DNA from: Diabrotica undecimpunctata
Lineage: Eukaryota; Arthropoda; Insecta; Coleoptera; Chrysomelidae
Assembly (NCBI RefSeq): GCF_040954645.1
Contig: NC_092804.1
Span: 42,747,753-42,811,752, forward strand
Length of the DNA stretch: 64,000 nucleotides
Direction of reading: 5' to 3'
Below are positions 22,631 through 63,635 of this stretch, piece by piece. The position numbers and the translations under genes were made by a program. The stretch's first letter is position 1. Every line of letters begins with the position of its first letter. Under the pieces are notes generated by a model. The model saw nothing but the letters and a program-made list of their open reading frames with translations, searched no databases and had not been told where the DNA came from.

Positions 22631-22635
22631 TACCT

Positions 22636-23640
22636 ATACACTGCTCAAAAAAATGGATTTTCATTTAAAATTTTCATGCCACTAATTTTTAGTTTGACAA
22701 AGTAATAACAATTGTAACAATATAAAAAATGAATAAAGTGTCCAATAAGCAATACAAGTTGAATTAAATTAAGTCAAAACATTGTAAGAGTCGTATTTAC
22801 AAATCTAAATCGGATGAGAGAAGTAACTACCTTGGAGCTCAAATGGAATCAGTAGATATAATAAATAACCAAGAGAGGGCACCAATATACATGGAGAAAC
22901 GTGGCGATTAAAACCAGACATGTTATATTGAATTTATAAGATTTTGGCAAAATCTATATACCAATCAATCAATCAATAGTCAACATAAAATATCTAATAA
23001 TCAACATATTTATACATGAATGTATGCTAGCCAAAGGCGCAGCAAAATGGTGCCATCCTAAATTAAGCAAAGTGCAAAGACTTGATTGTTTTAAAATTAC
23101 AAGACTATGTTAATCGTCAAAATTGCTGCATTTGTGGTTCTGACAACTCACATGTGACTATAAGAATGTTTGGTGCGGATTTTGAGCTGGAGGCATTATT
23201 GGACTATACATCTTTGAAAATGAAGCTGCTCAAGAAGTAACAGTGGTGGTCGATATCGCAAAATGTTAACAGAGTTCTTTTTACATAAATTGGATAATGT
23301 TGATCTGGACGATATGTGGTTTTAACAAGACAGCATCAACATGGCAGGTTACCGACTAATTTTCATGCTATATCTTAATTTGTGGAAAACAAATTTACGA
23401 ATCTAATGGTATTTATTTACAAAAAAGGTATTTACAACACTTGAAAAGACCAGATTATAATGAAAGCACCAGAAATTATTAAAACGTAATGTTTTCAAGG
23501 TTCTCCTCCAAAGTTATTAATTTGCAACATTGGCCAAGAAAGGAGGTAAAATACAATTCTAAGTCATAAACAACAATGTTCTTTCACGTGACAAGAATGA
23601 AGAGAAAGCTAAACTTCTTCAAGGTATAAAATTATAAAAA
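22636..23640 (+). pseudogene. Mariner-like (DD41D-type) transposase remnant
   Basis: The readable core lies at 23090-23350: DYVNRQNCCICGSDNSHVTI, then a W/F-rich segment corresponding to the conserved VWCGFWAGGIIGPYFFE block (here GADFELEALLDYTSLKMK in a shifted frame), then VDLDDMWF and a stop where relatives have QQD. The order and motifs match the transposase at 286-1338. TACACTGCTCAAAAAAATGG at about 22636 resembles a Tc1/mariner terminus and may be the left end or an unrelated fragment. The protein is heavily frameshifted. Confidence 0.55.
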
Positions 23641-24038
23641 TCTTACAGACTAGAGCACTAGCGGTCATCTTCCTCTTTTCATTGTTCCTTCTCTGTTTTG
23701 CTACAATTATTTCTAATTATGTGGTTTTAGTATTAGTAGTTTATCGTCTTAGTATTTTGCAACTGTGGAAATAGTTTTGTGAAAATATCTTCCGTGTACA
23801 ATGTACAATTGTACCAATACTTACATACTTTTCTTCATGAACTAGATTACTAAGAAATAAACTAAAACACATTATGGTAAAATTCATTATAACAAACTAT
23901 ATTCAAAAATTATCAAATGGAATAATCAGATGAAGTAACCAAATAAAGTAATCAGATAAAATATTCAAACATATCACATATCAATAAAGTTATTATAATA
24001 TATTAGGATAACGAGAACTAAAATTATTTTCAAATATA

Positions 24039-24105
24039 CAGGGAAATCAATATTAACGGGATGAAACAAACTTTTGTTTTTTTATTGGAAAACCCTGTAT
24101 ATTTT
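24039..24105. repeat. Short element with ACAGGG...CCCTGT ends
   Basis: ATACAGGGAAATC and AAAACCCTGTATAT stand in inverted orientation about 65 bp apart. The same arrangement recurs at 24331-24396, so this is probably a MITE-like dispersed family. Confidence 0.4.
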
Positions 24106-24330
24106 TACATTTTTGGACTCTTAAAAATGTTCTCGTTTTAGTGTTATACGAAGTAGTTTAAAAGATAATTACGTTTTTTTATTAATTTCGTAACAAAATT
24201 AACACCCATTAACATTAACAGTAGAATTGTAGAGATTTGATATCAAAAAATATATTTACGTTCAAAAAATTTTGAATATAGTCCACTATTGTTAAAATTA
24301 ATAACATAGCGAAATATTAAATTTTTGTAT

Positions 24331-24396
24331 ACAGGGCTGGTCGAAACTTGGAATGAGTATTATCTTAGTTTTCTTAAATAGAACACCCTGTATTTT
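24331..24396. repeat. Second short element with ACAGGG...CCCTGT ends
   Basis: GTATACAGGGCTGGTCG and AACACCCTGTATTTT form inverted ends with nearly the same spacing as the copy at 24039-24105. The interiors differ. Confidence 0.4.
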
Positions 24397-24469
24397 AGTA
24401 TTGTAATAAAATGTTATTTTATAATACTTTATTATTTATTAAGCACATTAAGTAAACAAAAAGAATTAC

Positions 24470-24720
24470 TCAGCATAATTAAAAAGAGAAAAATACAATA
24501 CTTGGGTCATGTGTTGAGAGGTGGAAGATATGAATTACTCCAAATCATATTGGAAAAGTTTAGGGCAAAAGATCAGTTGGAAGACGCCAGAATTCGTGGC
24601 TGAAAGACCTTAAAAGATGGTTTCACTGCTCATCCACAGAAATTTTTCGTGCAGCAGAAAAGCTACAATTGCCATTTGGATCGTCAACCTTCGAAAGGAG
24701 ACGGCGAAATAACATACCTA
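24470..24720 (+). pseudogene. RTE-like retrotransposon 3' tail
   Basis: The frame reads IKKRKIQYLGHVLRGGRYEL, LQIILEKFRAKDQLE, and after a frame change RQNSWLKDLKRW. This is the C-terminal GHxxRG...EG..GRRR.SWL motif of RTE-like elements. 5' truncated, 3' end near 24720. Confidence 0.7.
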
Positions 24721-25079
24721 ACTGCTTTAATTTGTGAGTTAGTCCTAATTTCTTGTGCCAGAATTTAATTGCAACAAAAATTAGGCAAAATTTTATCAGG
24801 TTAGCCGTGTAAATATTCAATACACAATAATTTTTCGAACAATACATTATAATCTAGATTATAGACTGATCCTTAATTTGTTAGTATTAGATGAGATATC
24901 AAAATACATAAGTATTTAAGATTGTTGGTGTGTAAAATATTAACAAACACAATATTCTACCTAGTTGGCTATGGCTATGACACTAAACTTGCTTAAAAAC
25001 TTAACATTAGACAATTTTTATAGTTCCTGTTGTTTAGACTGTACTATTACTAACATGATTTTTTTAAAGGGACGTATTG

Positions 25080-25925
25080 ATATGGTTTTTTGCTAGGAGA
25101 AGATAACAAAAATATGCTAATAGCAACAAGAATTTATCATCGGCAATTGACAGATGACAACCAAGAAGAGAAGCTTTTCAAAGTTTACTAGAATAGTTTT
25201 TTGCAACGTAGCAACCTAATACGTAAATTGCGAAAAATATGATCGAACAAAATCTATTGTAAAGGAAGAAAATGAATATAATGAAATGTAATCTTCAATA
25301 TCACTGAGAATCCGCATATTAGTCCGAGGGAAATTAGATAAGCTTTTGAAACTAGTCAGTGGTCGTAGAATGAAAAGAATTTAAAAAAACAACAATATGC
25401 ATCCATACAATTCACAGTTGTACCAAGAAGGTAATTAGGATAACTATAATAAAAGAATAGAATTTTGTCAGTGAGCCCAGGAACAAATTCAGAATGATGC
25501 ATATTTCTTGGAATATATTTTATTTGAAGATGAAGCTACATTCCACAAGAATTGTATTGGAAACAGACATAATTTTCACTATTCTTTAACTTCTAAATTA
25601 CACCACATTTTCACCCACAGTCAAACAACATAATCATTAAATATTTGGGCTGGAATTCCTGGAAATTATGTCATAGAACCCTTCTTTTTCGAGAATCACG
25701 TAAAGGGAGAAAAGTATTTATATTTTATGGACAACGAATTGCCTGAATTATTTTAAGTAATACCGTTGAACCTACGTGAGAGAATGTGGATATGGAAGGT
25801 AAGAAGCGAGAAGGTGACCTCCACGATGTCCAGAGTTAAATAAGGTAGATTTAATTTTCTGGGGGTTAAATACAATATAAGGGTTATACAACGCCAGCTA
25901 CAACTAAAGATGATATTCTTTTTCT
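25080..25925 (+). pseudogene. Mariner-like (ITm) transposase remnant
   Basis: Fragments in order: ITENPHISPREIR (helix-turn-helix, about 25290), QQYASIQFTVVPRR, RIEFCQWAQEQIQNDAYFLE (about 25460), YILFEDEATFHKNCIGNRHN (first Asp region), SLNIWAGIPGNYVIEPFFFE (about 25640), a segment corresponding to LRERMWFQQD (about 25775), and RCPELNKVDLIFWGLNTI, matching the R.PDLTPLDFFLWGYMK block of relatives. Many frameshifts and stops are present. It belongs to the same broad group as the copies at 286, 23100 and 57300, but to a different subfamily. Confidence 0.65.
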
Positions 25926-26210
25926 TCTAGTGCCGACTCCACTAATGAAGGTTGGCTATAACCATTGCAAATTCGTCTCTATCATCTGCTTTTCTTAATA
26001 GCGTCTATGTGTTTAACCCGATTCGGTCGCGAATGTTTTTCAGCCAGGATATTTGTCGTCTACCAGTACTCATTTTTCCTTCGATTTTATCTTTCATAAT
26101 CAGCTGCAAAAACTAGTACTTCTCATTTCTAAGTATGTGACCCAAATATGTTGTCTTTCTCCTTTTAATAGTGGGCAAAAATTATCTGTCTTTTGCATTA
26201 AGCTACATAG
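25926..26210 (-). pseudogene. RTE-like retrotransposon 3' tail
   Basis: The minus strand reads TIKRRKTTYLGHILRNEKY, then LIMKDKIEGKMSTGRRQISW, LKNIRDRIGLNT and RDEFAMVIANLH. The element ends near 25926 with an AAGAAGAAAA-like tail (TTCTTTTTCTTC on the plus strand). It directly abuts the mariner-like remnant on one side and the PIN-like pseudogene on the other. Confidence 0.75.
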
Positions 26211-26219
26211 AATTTACAA

Positions 26220-27480
26220 AAATTGTTCTTAAAATTTTTGTGGTTCAATAGTGTTGAAAACTGTGCGTTGTCTTCTTTCGCAGTATTTCATAAAAATGCG
26301 ATTTCTTGCATAATTTACTCTGTTGTAGTTATTCACGGCATAAATTTTCGCGATAAATTCTTGAAAAACATTCATTTTTTCATCAACGAATATGTCGGCT
26401 TCATCAGTAAACGTTGAAAAAACGGTTTGAAACCTTTCATTCCGATAAAATATTTTGAATGGTCTAATTTTTCCTTTATTATGCAATCTGTTGGTTATAT
26501 AATTTTTTAGTTACTTAAGAGGCTAGCCAAAGTGCGGATTGTAAAATTTTGTGCATATTTCCCAGCAAAATCACCAAAACATCAGTATCCGAATATCTAA
26601 TTAAAATCCTTGATCCAGGTGCAATTTTATGGGCGTGAAAAACAATTCGCGTATCCCCTTCTTTGTGGTAACATGTAAAATCAGCTTCTTTAGTTTTTTT
26701 TTGTAATTATTGTGAGCTTGATACGAGTAGTACTAATGATCAATGGTTAAAAATATTTTTTTGTTTTGAATAATTGTAAGCAAATTTTTACTATCCCAAT
26801 AATCCGCCAAAAAGCGTACCGATGTCTCTTACTATAGTTTTTACGGCTTTGCAAAAATCTTTAGACCTAAGTTGTTGAGGACCTGAAATTGAATTCCTTT
26901 TGAGCTTGACGTTCAGAATCTTTGATTGAGGGTGACAAATAGCGGTCAAATTTTAAATGGATTTCTACGGCATTTGTAGAACGAATTTTTATTAGTATTA
27001 ATTCTGCAATTTTTTCAAATATTTGTGGCATAAAGTTACCTATGAGGTGTAAATAATAAAAGCCATCTATTATTTCTACGTTAATAAATGTGGGATCAAC
27101 CATTTCGGTATTCGATTTCAAAGTTTTCGCAAATGTTGCTTTAGGAGTTTTCAACATTTCACCAGTACATGAAAAAAGTGCAGGCGGAGTGAGTGCGAGT
27201 GGAAAAGTCTAGCAATGTTCTAGATTCATTTACTTTTATATGATAACTGCCAGAAGCGGTACAAAGATGTCTCGTTAGATTTGCATCAACACCTTCTTAT
27301 TTTTATCTTTTGTCATGAGAACTTTTGTGATGTTTTGGGAAGCCAATTTGATGATCTTGTTACGTTTTATAGGTTTCTCAAATCTTCCAAAAGTTGAAGA
27401 GCAATTTTAAATAAACTCTAATTTTTTTTGACTGTCAGTTTCTTTGACGTTCAGCAGGAAATCAGCAGGCAACTTTTTTA
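26220..27480 (-). pseudogene. PIN/FEN-like domain protein of transposon-associated type, decayed
   Basis: Minus-strand pieces in order: FGRFEKPIKRNKIIKLASQN (about 27390), PLALTPPALFSCTGEMLKTP (about 27170), VDPTFINVEIIDGFYYLHLI, EIHLKFDRYLSPSIKDSERQ (about 26930), RSKDFCKAVKTIV (about 26850), TKEADFTCYHKEGDTRIVFH (about 26680), ILIRYSDTDVLVILLGNMHK (about 26570), and FIAKIYAVNNYNRVNYARNR (about 26330). EGDTR and SDTDVLV resemble the acidic motifs of PIN/FEN-like nucleases (EADTR, DTDVLVL). Proteins of this layout are common as multi-copy genes in insects and other invertebrates and their biochemical role is not established. Many frameshifts make this copy dead. The nuclease idea is inference. 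Confidence 0.6.
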
Positions 27481-27599
27481 GATGTAGCTTTGCCAGTCGA
27501 AATATTAAACAACTGTTGGTGATCAACTGTATTATCAAACGGTAGTTTCTTTTATTCCCTTACCTACCTCGTGATTTTACTTTTAATTTTTGTTAGGAA

Positions 27600-27882
27600 T
27601 ACCATTTTAATTTAAATAAAATATTTTATTTCAGTTGCATTTTCGTTTCTAATTTTATTCCCAAACGTGGAAATAAATATATTATTTTGAATCAAATAAA
27701 AGGCAAATATGGAGCACAGTTTTTTATTTAATCTTGCCCAAGTATGTTGCCTTTTTCCATGGCATGGCTTTTCTGCCATTTTAAGTTTTGCTCTATTTAG
27801 AAGCTTATGGATTATTACCAAATTGCTTTCAATAATGGTTATGATTCCAATATCATCCATAAGCTTCTAAATAGAGCAAAAT
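27600..27882 (-). repeat. Inverted duplication of a Penelope-like coding end
   Basis: The strings at 27786-27812 and 27855-27882 are exact inverted copies (27 bp). In both directions they encode IIHKLLNRAK, the start of the PLE RT tail. The minus-strand frame (27612-27860) continues for only a few residues with recognisable similarity. This looks like the inverted 5' truncation often produced by Penelope-like elements. Confidence 0.55.
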
Positions 27883-28440
27883 TTAAAATTACAAAAAAGT
27901 TTACTTATTCATCACAATGCTTGCTTCAACACAATGCCACAAATAACATCAGATATTTCTCCTTTATTTATATCAGCAAGATTTCCAAAAAAATATCAAA
28001 ACTTTTTACTTATACAATTGAAGACATCAAAATTTCCTTCAAGTCACACAAGACTTTAGGTTCCTTTTTAATTAACACCAAAGATAGGATGAACATTCTT
28101 ACAAAAGTGTTATTTATAAATTAAAATGTGATGATTGTGATGCCTCTTATGTAGGTAGAACTACTCGAAAGTTATCTACTAGAATCACAGAACATTTGAA
28201 AAGACCAAAATCTTCAAGTTTTGATCACCATTTATTTCCAGTAAACATAATTTTAATATAATACTGGTTCATCTATTTTACATGACATTAGTAGAAAGAA
28301 AAACTACCTGGAGTTGGGAAACAAATGAAAACTCTCGTTGTATTAATACTCAAATTAATTTAAATTGTACTAAATTTAAAACTATTTTAATACTTTTTTA
28401 TACTTTACTATTTTTAAAAATTTTATTGCAGCTTCACCTC
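27800..28440 (+). pseudogene. Penelope-like element: RT tail and GIY-YIG endonuclease
   Basis: The first frame reads YYQIAFNNGYDSNIIHKLLN and ends near 28124 after KISFKSHKTLGSFLIN. The GIY-YIG domain follows: VIYKLKCDDCDASYVGRTTR (28109-28170), then KLSTRITEHLKRPKSSSFDH, with the conserved Cys-x2-Cys before YVG and the catalytic-region Arg. ISRKKNYLELGNK follows at about 28290. GIY-YIG nicks DNA for PLE insertion. RT fingers and palm are missing, and frameshifts separate the tail from the endonuclease. Confidence 0.75.
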
Positions 28441-28599
28441 GTAAGGGACCCAACTCGACGGTTTAGACTTCCTACACTGAGTATACCCATTAAGAGTTTA
28501 TTAATTTCATATTTTAATTTTTTTTATAATTTTTTCAATATTAATATTTAATTCATCAATAACTAGCAAAACAAACTTGTTCATGATCAATTGATCTAT

Positions 28600-29600
28600 A
28601 TATTGTTCTGAAGCTATTTTCTTGTGGCATTTTAAAGTAATTACTATTTAAATGGAAATAAGCCACAATTAAAGGTTAAAGTACGTTTATTGGCGTTTCA
28701 ATTTCCACTTCGGAAATCGTTCTCAAAATACAAACATTGGTAAATTTATCATTTAAATAGTAATTAATTGATCTATAGTTGGCGTTTATTACTCTCCATT
28801 TTTTTTCGTAATTTAGATATACCATCTTCATAGTTGTATATTTTAACATATCCCACATGATCAGTGGGTCTTGAGCAATACTTTGACATTTTAGTTTTAT
28901 GGTTCTCCCATTGACTTTGGGTTTATTTATACAGTTTGTCTTTAACTTGGATTTTTAATTCTAAGTATTTCAATTTCATAGTTCGATTTCTTCTTTTCTA
29001 CATTATTGGTAGTGCTTGGTAGACCTTTTTATTGTAGTGAACCATCCACTATCTAATGGATTTTTTAGTCTAGTTTTAATATTCACACTCTATGTCCACT
29101 TCAGTTGCCCCCAAACTAGCACCCAAATTATTACTGACAGGTAGTGTCAGTTCGACTTTTGGTCAATGTTCAGTTCACCATAGAATTTTAAAATGTGCAG
29201 ATCATATCACCATGATTGTGACTGCTCATCTCAGTTGTCATATGTCAGATGTCACTTTAACATTTCCGTTAAGACCATGAGCCATTCACTTTCCTTCTGT
29301 CACCCACTATGTAGCTTCTTCAAATTTAAAATTTTTTAAACTGTTTGCCCTTTGTCCAGTGTTGTGTAAATGTATTATTTATTGTTTTTGACATTTATAA
29401 AAGTGCTGAATAGCCTATAATTTTGACGAAGTAAGTCTAAAACGTTATATAAAATTTTTTTCATCAACCATTAACTCTGGGTTTTTTTCGAAGTTAATTA
29501 ATAACTTTAAATTACTTTTTTCGTTTCTTGGCTTATTTCAGATGCCCCTGAAGATGCTCTGAGAGCGAAAGTACTTAGGCAAGACTAAATAAAAAATTGT
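28600..29600 (+). repeat. Penelope-type terminal region with hammerhead-like motifs
   Basis: 28609-28700 is shared in inverted orientation with 49910-50030 (CCACAATTAAAGGTTAAAG and flanks). The complement of 28680-28720 has GAACGATTTCC, a hairpin and TTGAAACGCC, and at 29547-29575 there is CCTGAAGATGCTCTGAGAG then CGAAAGTACTT. Both follow the order of a hammerhead core (CTGANGA, stem II, GAAA), each with deviations. The region probably represents the 3' terminal repeats of one or two PLE copies. Coding capacity at 29092-29280 is not recognised. Confidence 0.5.
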
Positions 29601-29899
29601 GGTCGATATTTGCCTTTATTATTTTATTTATTGGAGCATTCAACCATATATCACTTTACAAAAATATATTAGTTTATGAGTTTATTATTCAAAAAGTAGA
29701 AGAAATAGAAGAATGCATTGGAAGAACCATAAGGGATGAAGCCAAAAATGTATGTAAGGATGGAGTAAGAAAAACGTAAAAAATTTTAAGATTAGCAGTA
29801 AGAGCTTATTATTGTGAGTTAGAAGTCTCGTGTTTTATTTATTATTACCACAAATGCGATTAAAACAAGAACAAAGATATTTTATCAAAGGTACTTTTG

Positions 29900-30060
29900 G
29901 CAACATAATTGTTATTTTTAGGTAAAAATGGTTACAAAAATGTTACGTAACGTTTAGGTAGAGGAGGGGGATCTTGTAAAACGTTACGGTGCGTTATATG
30001 GGAGGGGGGGGGGGGGTCAAAAATCTTTAAAAATTTCGTTACGTAATACTTGAACGCGCC
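29900..30060. repeat. Dispersed repeat with TTACGTAA core and G run
   Basis: AATGTTACGTAACGTTTAGG, AACGTTACGGTGCG, a run of 13 G and CGTTACGTAATACTTGAACG form a recognisable non-coding repeat type widespread in insects. The terminal string GAACGCGCCC may be one end. No coding. Confidence 0.35.
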
Positions 30061-30310
30061 CGAAGAACATAGAGGTTGAATCTATTTTGAGATTGCAAAG
30101 AGACGATTGAGCTGTTGGCTCATTTGGTTAGGATGGACAACCAAAGACAAACTAAAAAAAGGGGCACAAAATCTGCAATGGAAAAAAAAGTTGAAAGATC
30201 AAGAACAACTTTTAATAATGAAATAAGCAAAATATTGAATAAGAGAGAAGAAACATGGAATGAAGCAAAAACAATGAAACGAAACAGAAAGGACTGAAAG
30301 AACTTTGTAC
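30061..30310 (+). pseudogene. RTE-like retrotransposon 3' tail
   Basis: The frame reads AHLVRMDNQRQTKKRGTKSA, then FNNEISKILNKREETWNEAK and TMKRNRKD, corresponding to the GH.ARM.D.RW...EWRPR...GRPP.RW.D.I segment and its tail in RTE-like elements. It is degenerate, lacks introns and lies just upstream of the takeout gene promoter region. Confidence 0.5.
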
Positions 30311-30539
30311 ATGGCTACAATTTCGATAAAAATAATTATTTACCATTTTTATATAGTTTGTATTGGAAACATTGTTGAGACATTAACAACTTTTTCATTT
30401 ATTATTTTGGAGAGTGTATATATATTATATATCCAAATACCCAACAACCTTCGGATAAATTATGGAAATTACAATTATCTTGAGCAAAGAACTACTAAAC
30501 AAATAAAAATTCAATGTATTTATAATGCAAAACCTGTTC

Positions 30540-30580
30540 TATAAATATATTTTCATCCTTTAGGTTGTACAAGTTCATTT
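30540..30580 (+). promoter_or_regulatory. Candidate core promoter of the takeout gene
   Basis: TATAAATAT begins at 30540. About 35 bases downstream lies GTTCATTTCG, resembling the arthropod initiator TCATT. A start there gives a 5' UTR of about 65 bases before the ATG at 30643. Position and order fit, but AT richness makes chance TATA matches common. Confidence 0.4.
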
Positions 30581-30642
30581 CGATTCCAAAGATCGGACTG
30601 TGAAGTAGTATATCGGGTTAGTGCGAGTGATCACTAGTCAAT

Positions 30643-61222
<30,580 letters not shown>

Positions 61223-61289
61223 AAATCAGTATTAATTGTATAATATTCGGTGTACATAAGTTTTTATATAGCATGAGCATTATTTTAAG

Positions 61290-61295
61290 AATAAA
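61290..61295 (+). terminator. Candidate polyadenylation signal of the takeout gene
   Basis: AATAAA lies 68 bases after the takeout stop codon. It is the first exact match downstream, giving a short 3' UTR. Confidence 0.5.
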
Positions 61296-61544
61296 TACAA
61301 AAGGATTAAAGAAAATGTGTGATTTTTTATTGCCAAAAAAAACAAAAAAACATTCTTCTGACTCCATCATTAAAAGTATAGTAGGCAACAGAATAGTAAG
61401 AATAAAAGTGATTTTTAAAAATTGGGGAAAGTGTTGTTCCTTAGACCATTTTTTGAACTTGAAATAAGTTAAGTACTTGAAAAATAAGTAAATAAAATAA
61501 TCACTCGCTGGTTTGAGGTACAACATAAAATTCAAACCTTCAGA

Positions 61545-63060
61545 ACAACTAGGGTTGTACCTTGGAACAACTCCTTAATGTACATATTTTGTAAGAGAAA
61601 ACAGTACAATGTAACATAAAAATAAACTTCATTTAACAATATAAATAACCGATAAACTAAACAATATTGTATTGGCTAAAATCAACTGCAAATATAAGTT
61701 GTGCCTCTTGCCGTTTTGACAAACCTACAGACTTAGGTTCAAGAAGACGTAGTATCACATCAGAGTTGTTGCCAAAGAAGGGTCTTCATTACTAGGTATG
61801 AAATTTCTAGATGCTTCCGTACCATAAATTTTCTTGTAAACTTTAACATTATAACCGTCATCTAGGACATTAATAACTTTAGCAACAAAATGTCGCTTTA
61901 TTTTTTTTGTAGCTAATTCTACTAAAACAATATTATTACTGTTAATTTGATAATTTTCTTCATTTTCTTTGGCTTCCGCTTCTACTATAATTTTCTCAAA
62001 AAACTCTTCTTCTTCATCTGATGACGAATCTTGCAGTGTAAGACTTATTCCACTTTCATTTTCGCCACTTTCATTTTTCTTTTTGTTTATTATTTTCATT
62101 TAAGGGATTTATTCTGGTTCTTATTCACTAAATACTTTCCGCTTTATCTTTCTTTCACACTTTTTAAACTGCTCTTGGGTTTTTGCCGATTTATATTGCC
62201 CTATTTCGTCTTTAGCGGGTGTATATATAAGAATGTATAAGAAGCACTTTGTCATTTATGGATGGCTTAACGTGTGCTATAAAGTGTTTCAAATATGTTA
62301 CAAATAAATTTTCGTTTATCCATACTGAAGGATTTGCAACCTCTATTGCTCCAGAAGATTTGTGTTAGGGAATATAAACATAGGAGGCAACTGCGTTTAA
62401 GGCTGCCACCATAGTTATGTTGACTCCTTGTTCTCCAGAAGTTACGCTTCCTATTTGTTTTTGATCTTTTTGTGCTAATATTTTTGGAGGAACACGAACG
62501 GTAGTATTACCAGTTTCATCAACATTATATATCTTGTTTGTCTCAAATTAGTAGCGATCGTAACAACTTTTTAAGTTAACAATGAAGTTTGAAACAGTGT
62601 TTTTCTTGAAAGCAGTAGCTTTTGCAATGCTTGTAGCTTCTGGTTGTCGTAAAGCTACAGTTGGATGTCTAAGTAAAAATCCTCGTATCCACTCCTTCCC
62701 AGCTTGTTTTTGTTCTAACCAAGGATTTGGAATTTTTTATTATTTTCGTTAGCAAATTCGTATGCTAATTTTTGAAGTTCTTTCTTTGGTAGGCCATAAT
62801 GTAGCTTGGCCGCCGTTTTTAGATAATCTGCCAAAAGATGTTCTTCATCGTCTGTGAAAATTTGCTTATGTGCAATTTTACTTTTATAATTTATAATACA
62901 TAATATAATATATAATGCCTTAGCAAAGTGGTTTTTGAATTATTTTCTTTCGCTGTTTCACATATCAAAAGATGCCGTACCTACAAGAACATCTACAGCA
63001 GCTTTAAGGTTTTCTAGATTAACTGCAGGACGTTTGATTCCCATCTTGCTTCGAGGCATT
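61545..63060 (-). pseudogene. pogo-like (DDE_1) transposase, decayed
   Basis: The minus strand starts MPRSKMGIKRPAVNLENLKA at 63060, then decayed, FTDDEEHLLADYLKTAAKLH and YGLPKKELQKLAYEFANENN (CENP-B-type DNA-binding region), EWIRGFLLRHPTVALRQPEA, IYNVDETGNTTVRVPPKILA (first Asp), VNITMVAALNAVASYVYIP and WINENLFVTYLKHFIAHVKP. A deletion after KVLLIHS removes the LDNH second-Asp region. The C-terminal part 62099-61755 is open: an acidic SSSDEEEEFF stretch, then RHFVAKVINVLDDGYNVKVY and NFIPSNEDPSLATTL, as in relatives. Several stops. Located just after the takeout gene, antisense. Confidence 0.78.
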
Positions 63061-63430
63061 TTCTAAAAACAAAAAAAAAATTATTTCTAGAGAAGTAATT
63101 TGTCTAACAATGAGAACATGTACCTTGGACCAGTGCTTAAATTGACTGCACCAATATCTTCTGGAGGTGGAATACACAGAGAGTAAAATCACACAGACAG
63201 TAAAATCATTCTTAATAGTTAATTTATCAAAATGCAAAGTAAAATGAAGGAAATTTTCTATTATTTAAAAAAATAATATTTATCATATCCTGTCTCCGAC
63301 CTCCCTAGTAGTGTCTCACTCCTTCCATGTCTCTCCTATAGGTATTTAAAATATATTCGATCACGCACATAGTAAACCGTATATTTGGGTTAAACATGTG
63401 TTGAAAGGGCGGAAGTACTCAGAAAATAAG
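63061..63430. other. Spacer, nothing recognised
   Basis: Sequence upstream of the pogo-like start. GTACCTTGGACCAGTGCTTA at 63120 resembles GTACCTTGGAACAACTCCTT at 61557 in direct orientation, which is not the arrangement expected of TIRs. Confidence 0.3.
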
Positions 63431-63439
63431 CAGAAATCA

Positions 63440-63635
63440 GCTCAGAGTCATAAGCTCTTCCTTATTGGACATGTAAGGAACACCTACATTGAATGGGACT
63501 GTTGCATGTAGACTTAAGCTGTAGACTCTGTAGGAGAGGACCTGAAATAGTCCACTATATTTTGCATGACTGCGAATCATTTCATAGCAGGCGACAAACA
63601 ATTTTCGGAGTCTATGGAGTTACTTCAAGATAAAT
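63440..63635 (+). pseudogene. Non-LTR retrotransposon C-terminal region (I/R1-like)
   Basis: Across frames the sequence reads LIGHVRN, LHWMGLLHVDLS-like, CRLCRRGPEIVHYILHDC and ESFHSRRQTIFGVYGV. CxxC...H....C is the zinc-binding motif after RNase H in I/R1-like elements. Short and broken. Confidence 0.6.

Noticed and set aside
63120..63140. GTACCTTGGACCAGTGCTTA as a terminal inverted repeat partner of 61557
   Set aside because: The two strings are in direct, not inverted, orientation, so they cannot be the TIRs of the pogo-like element.
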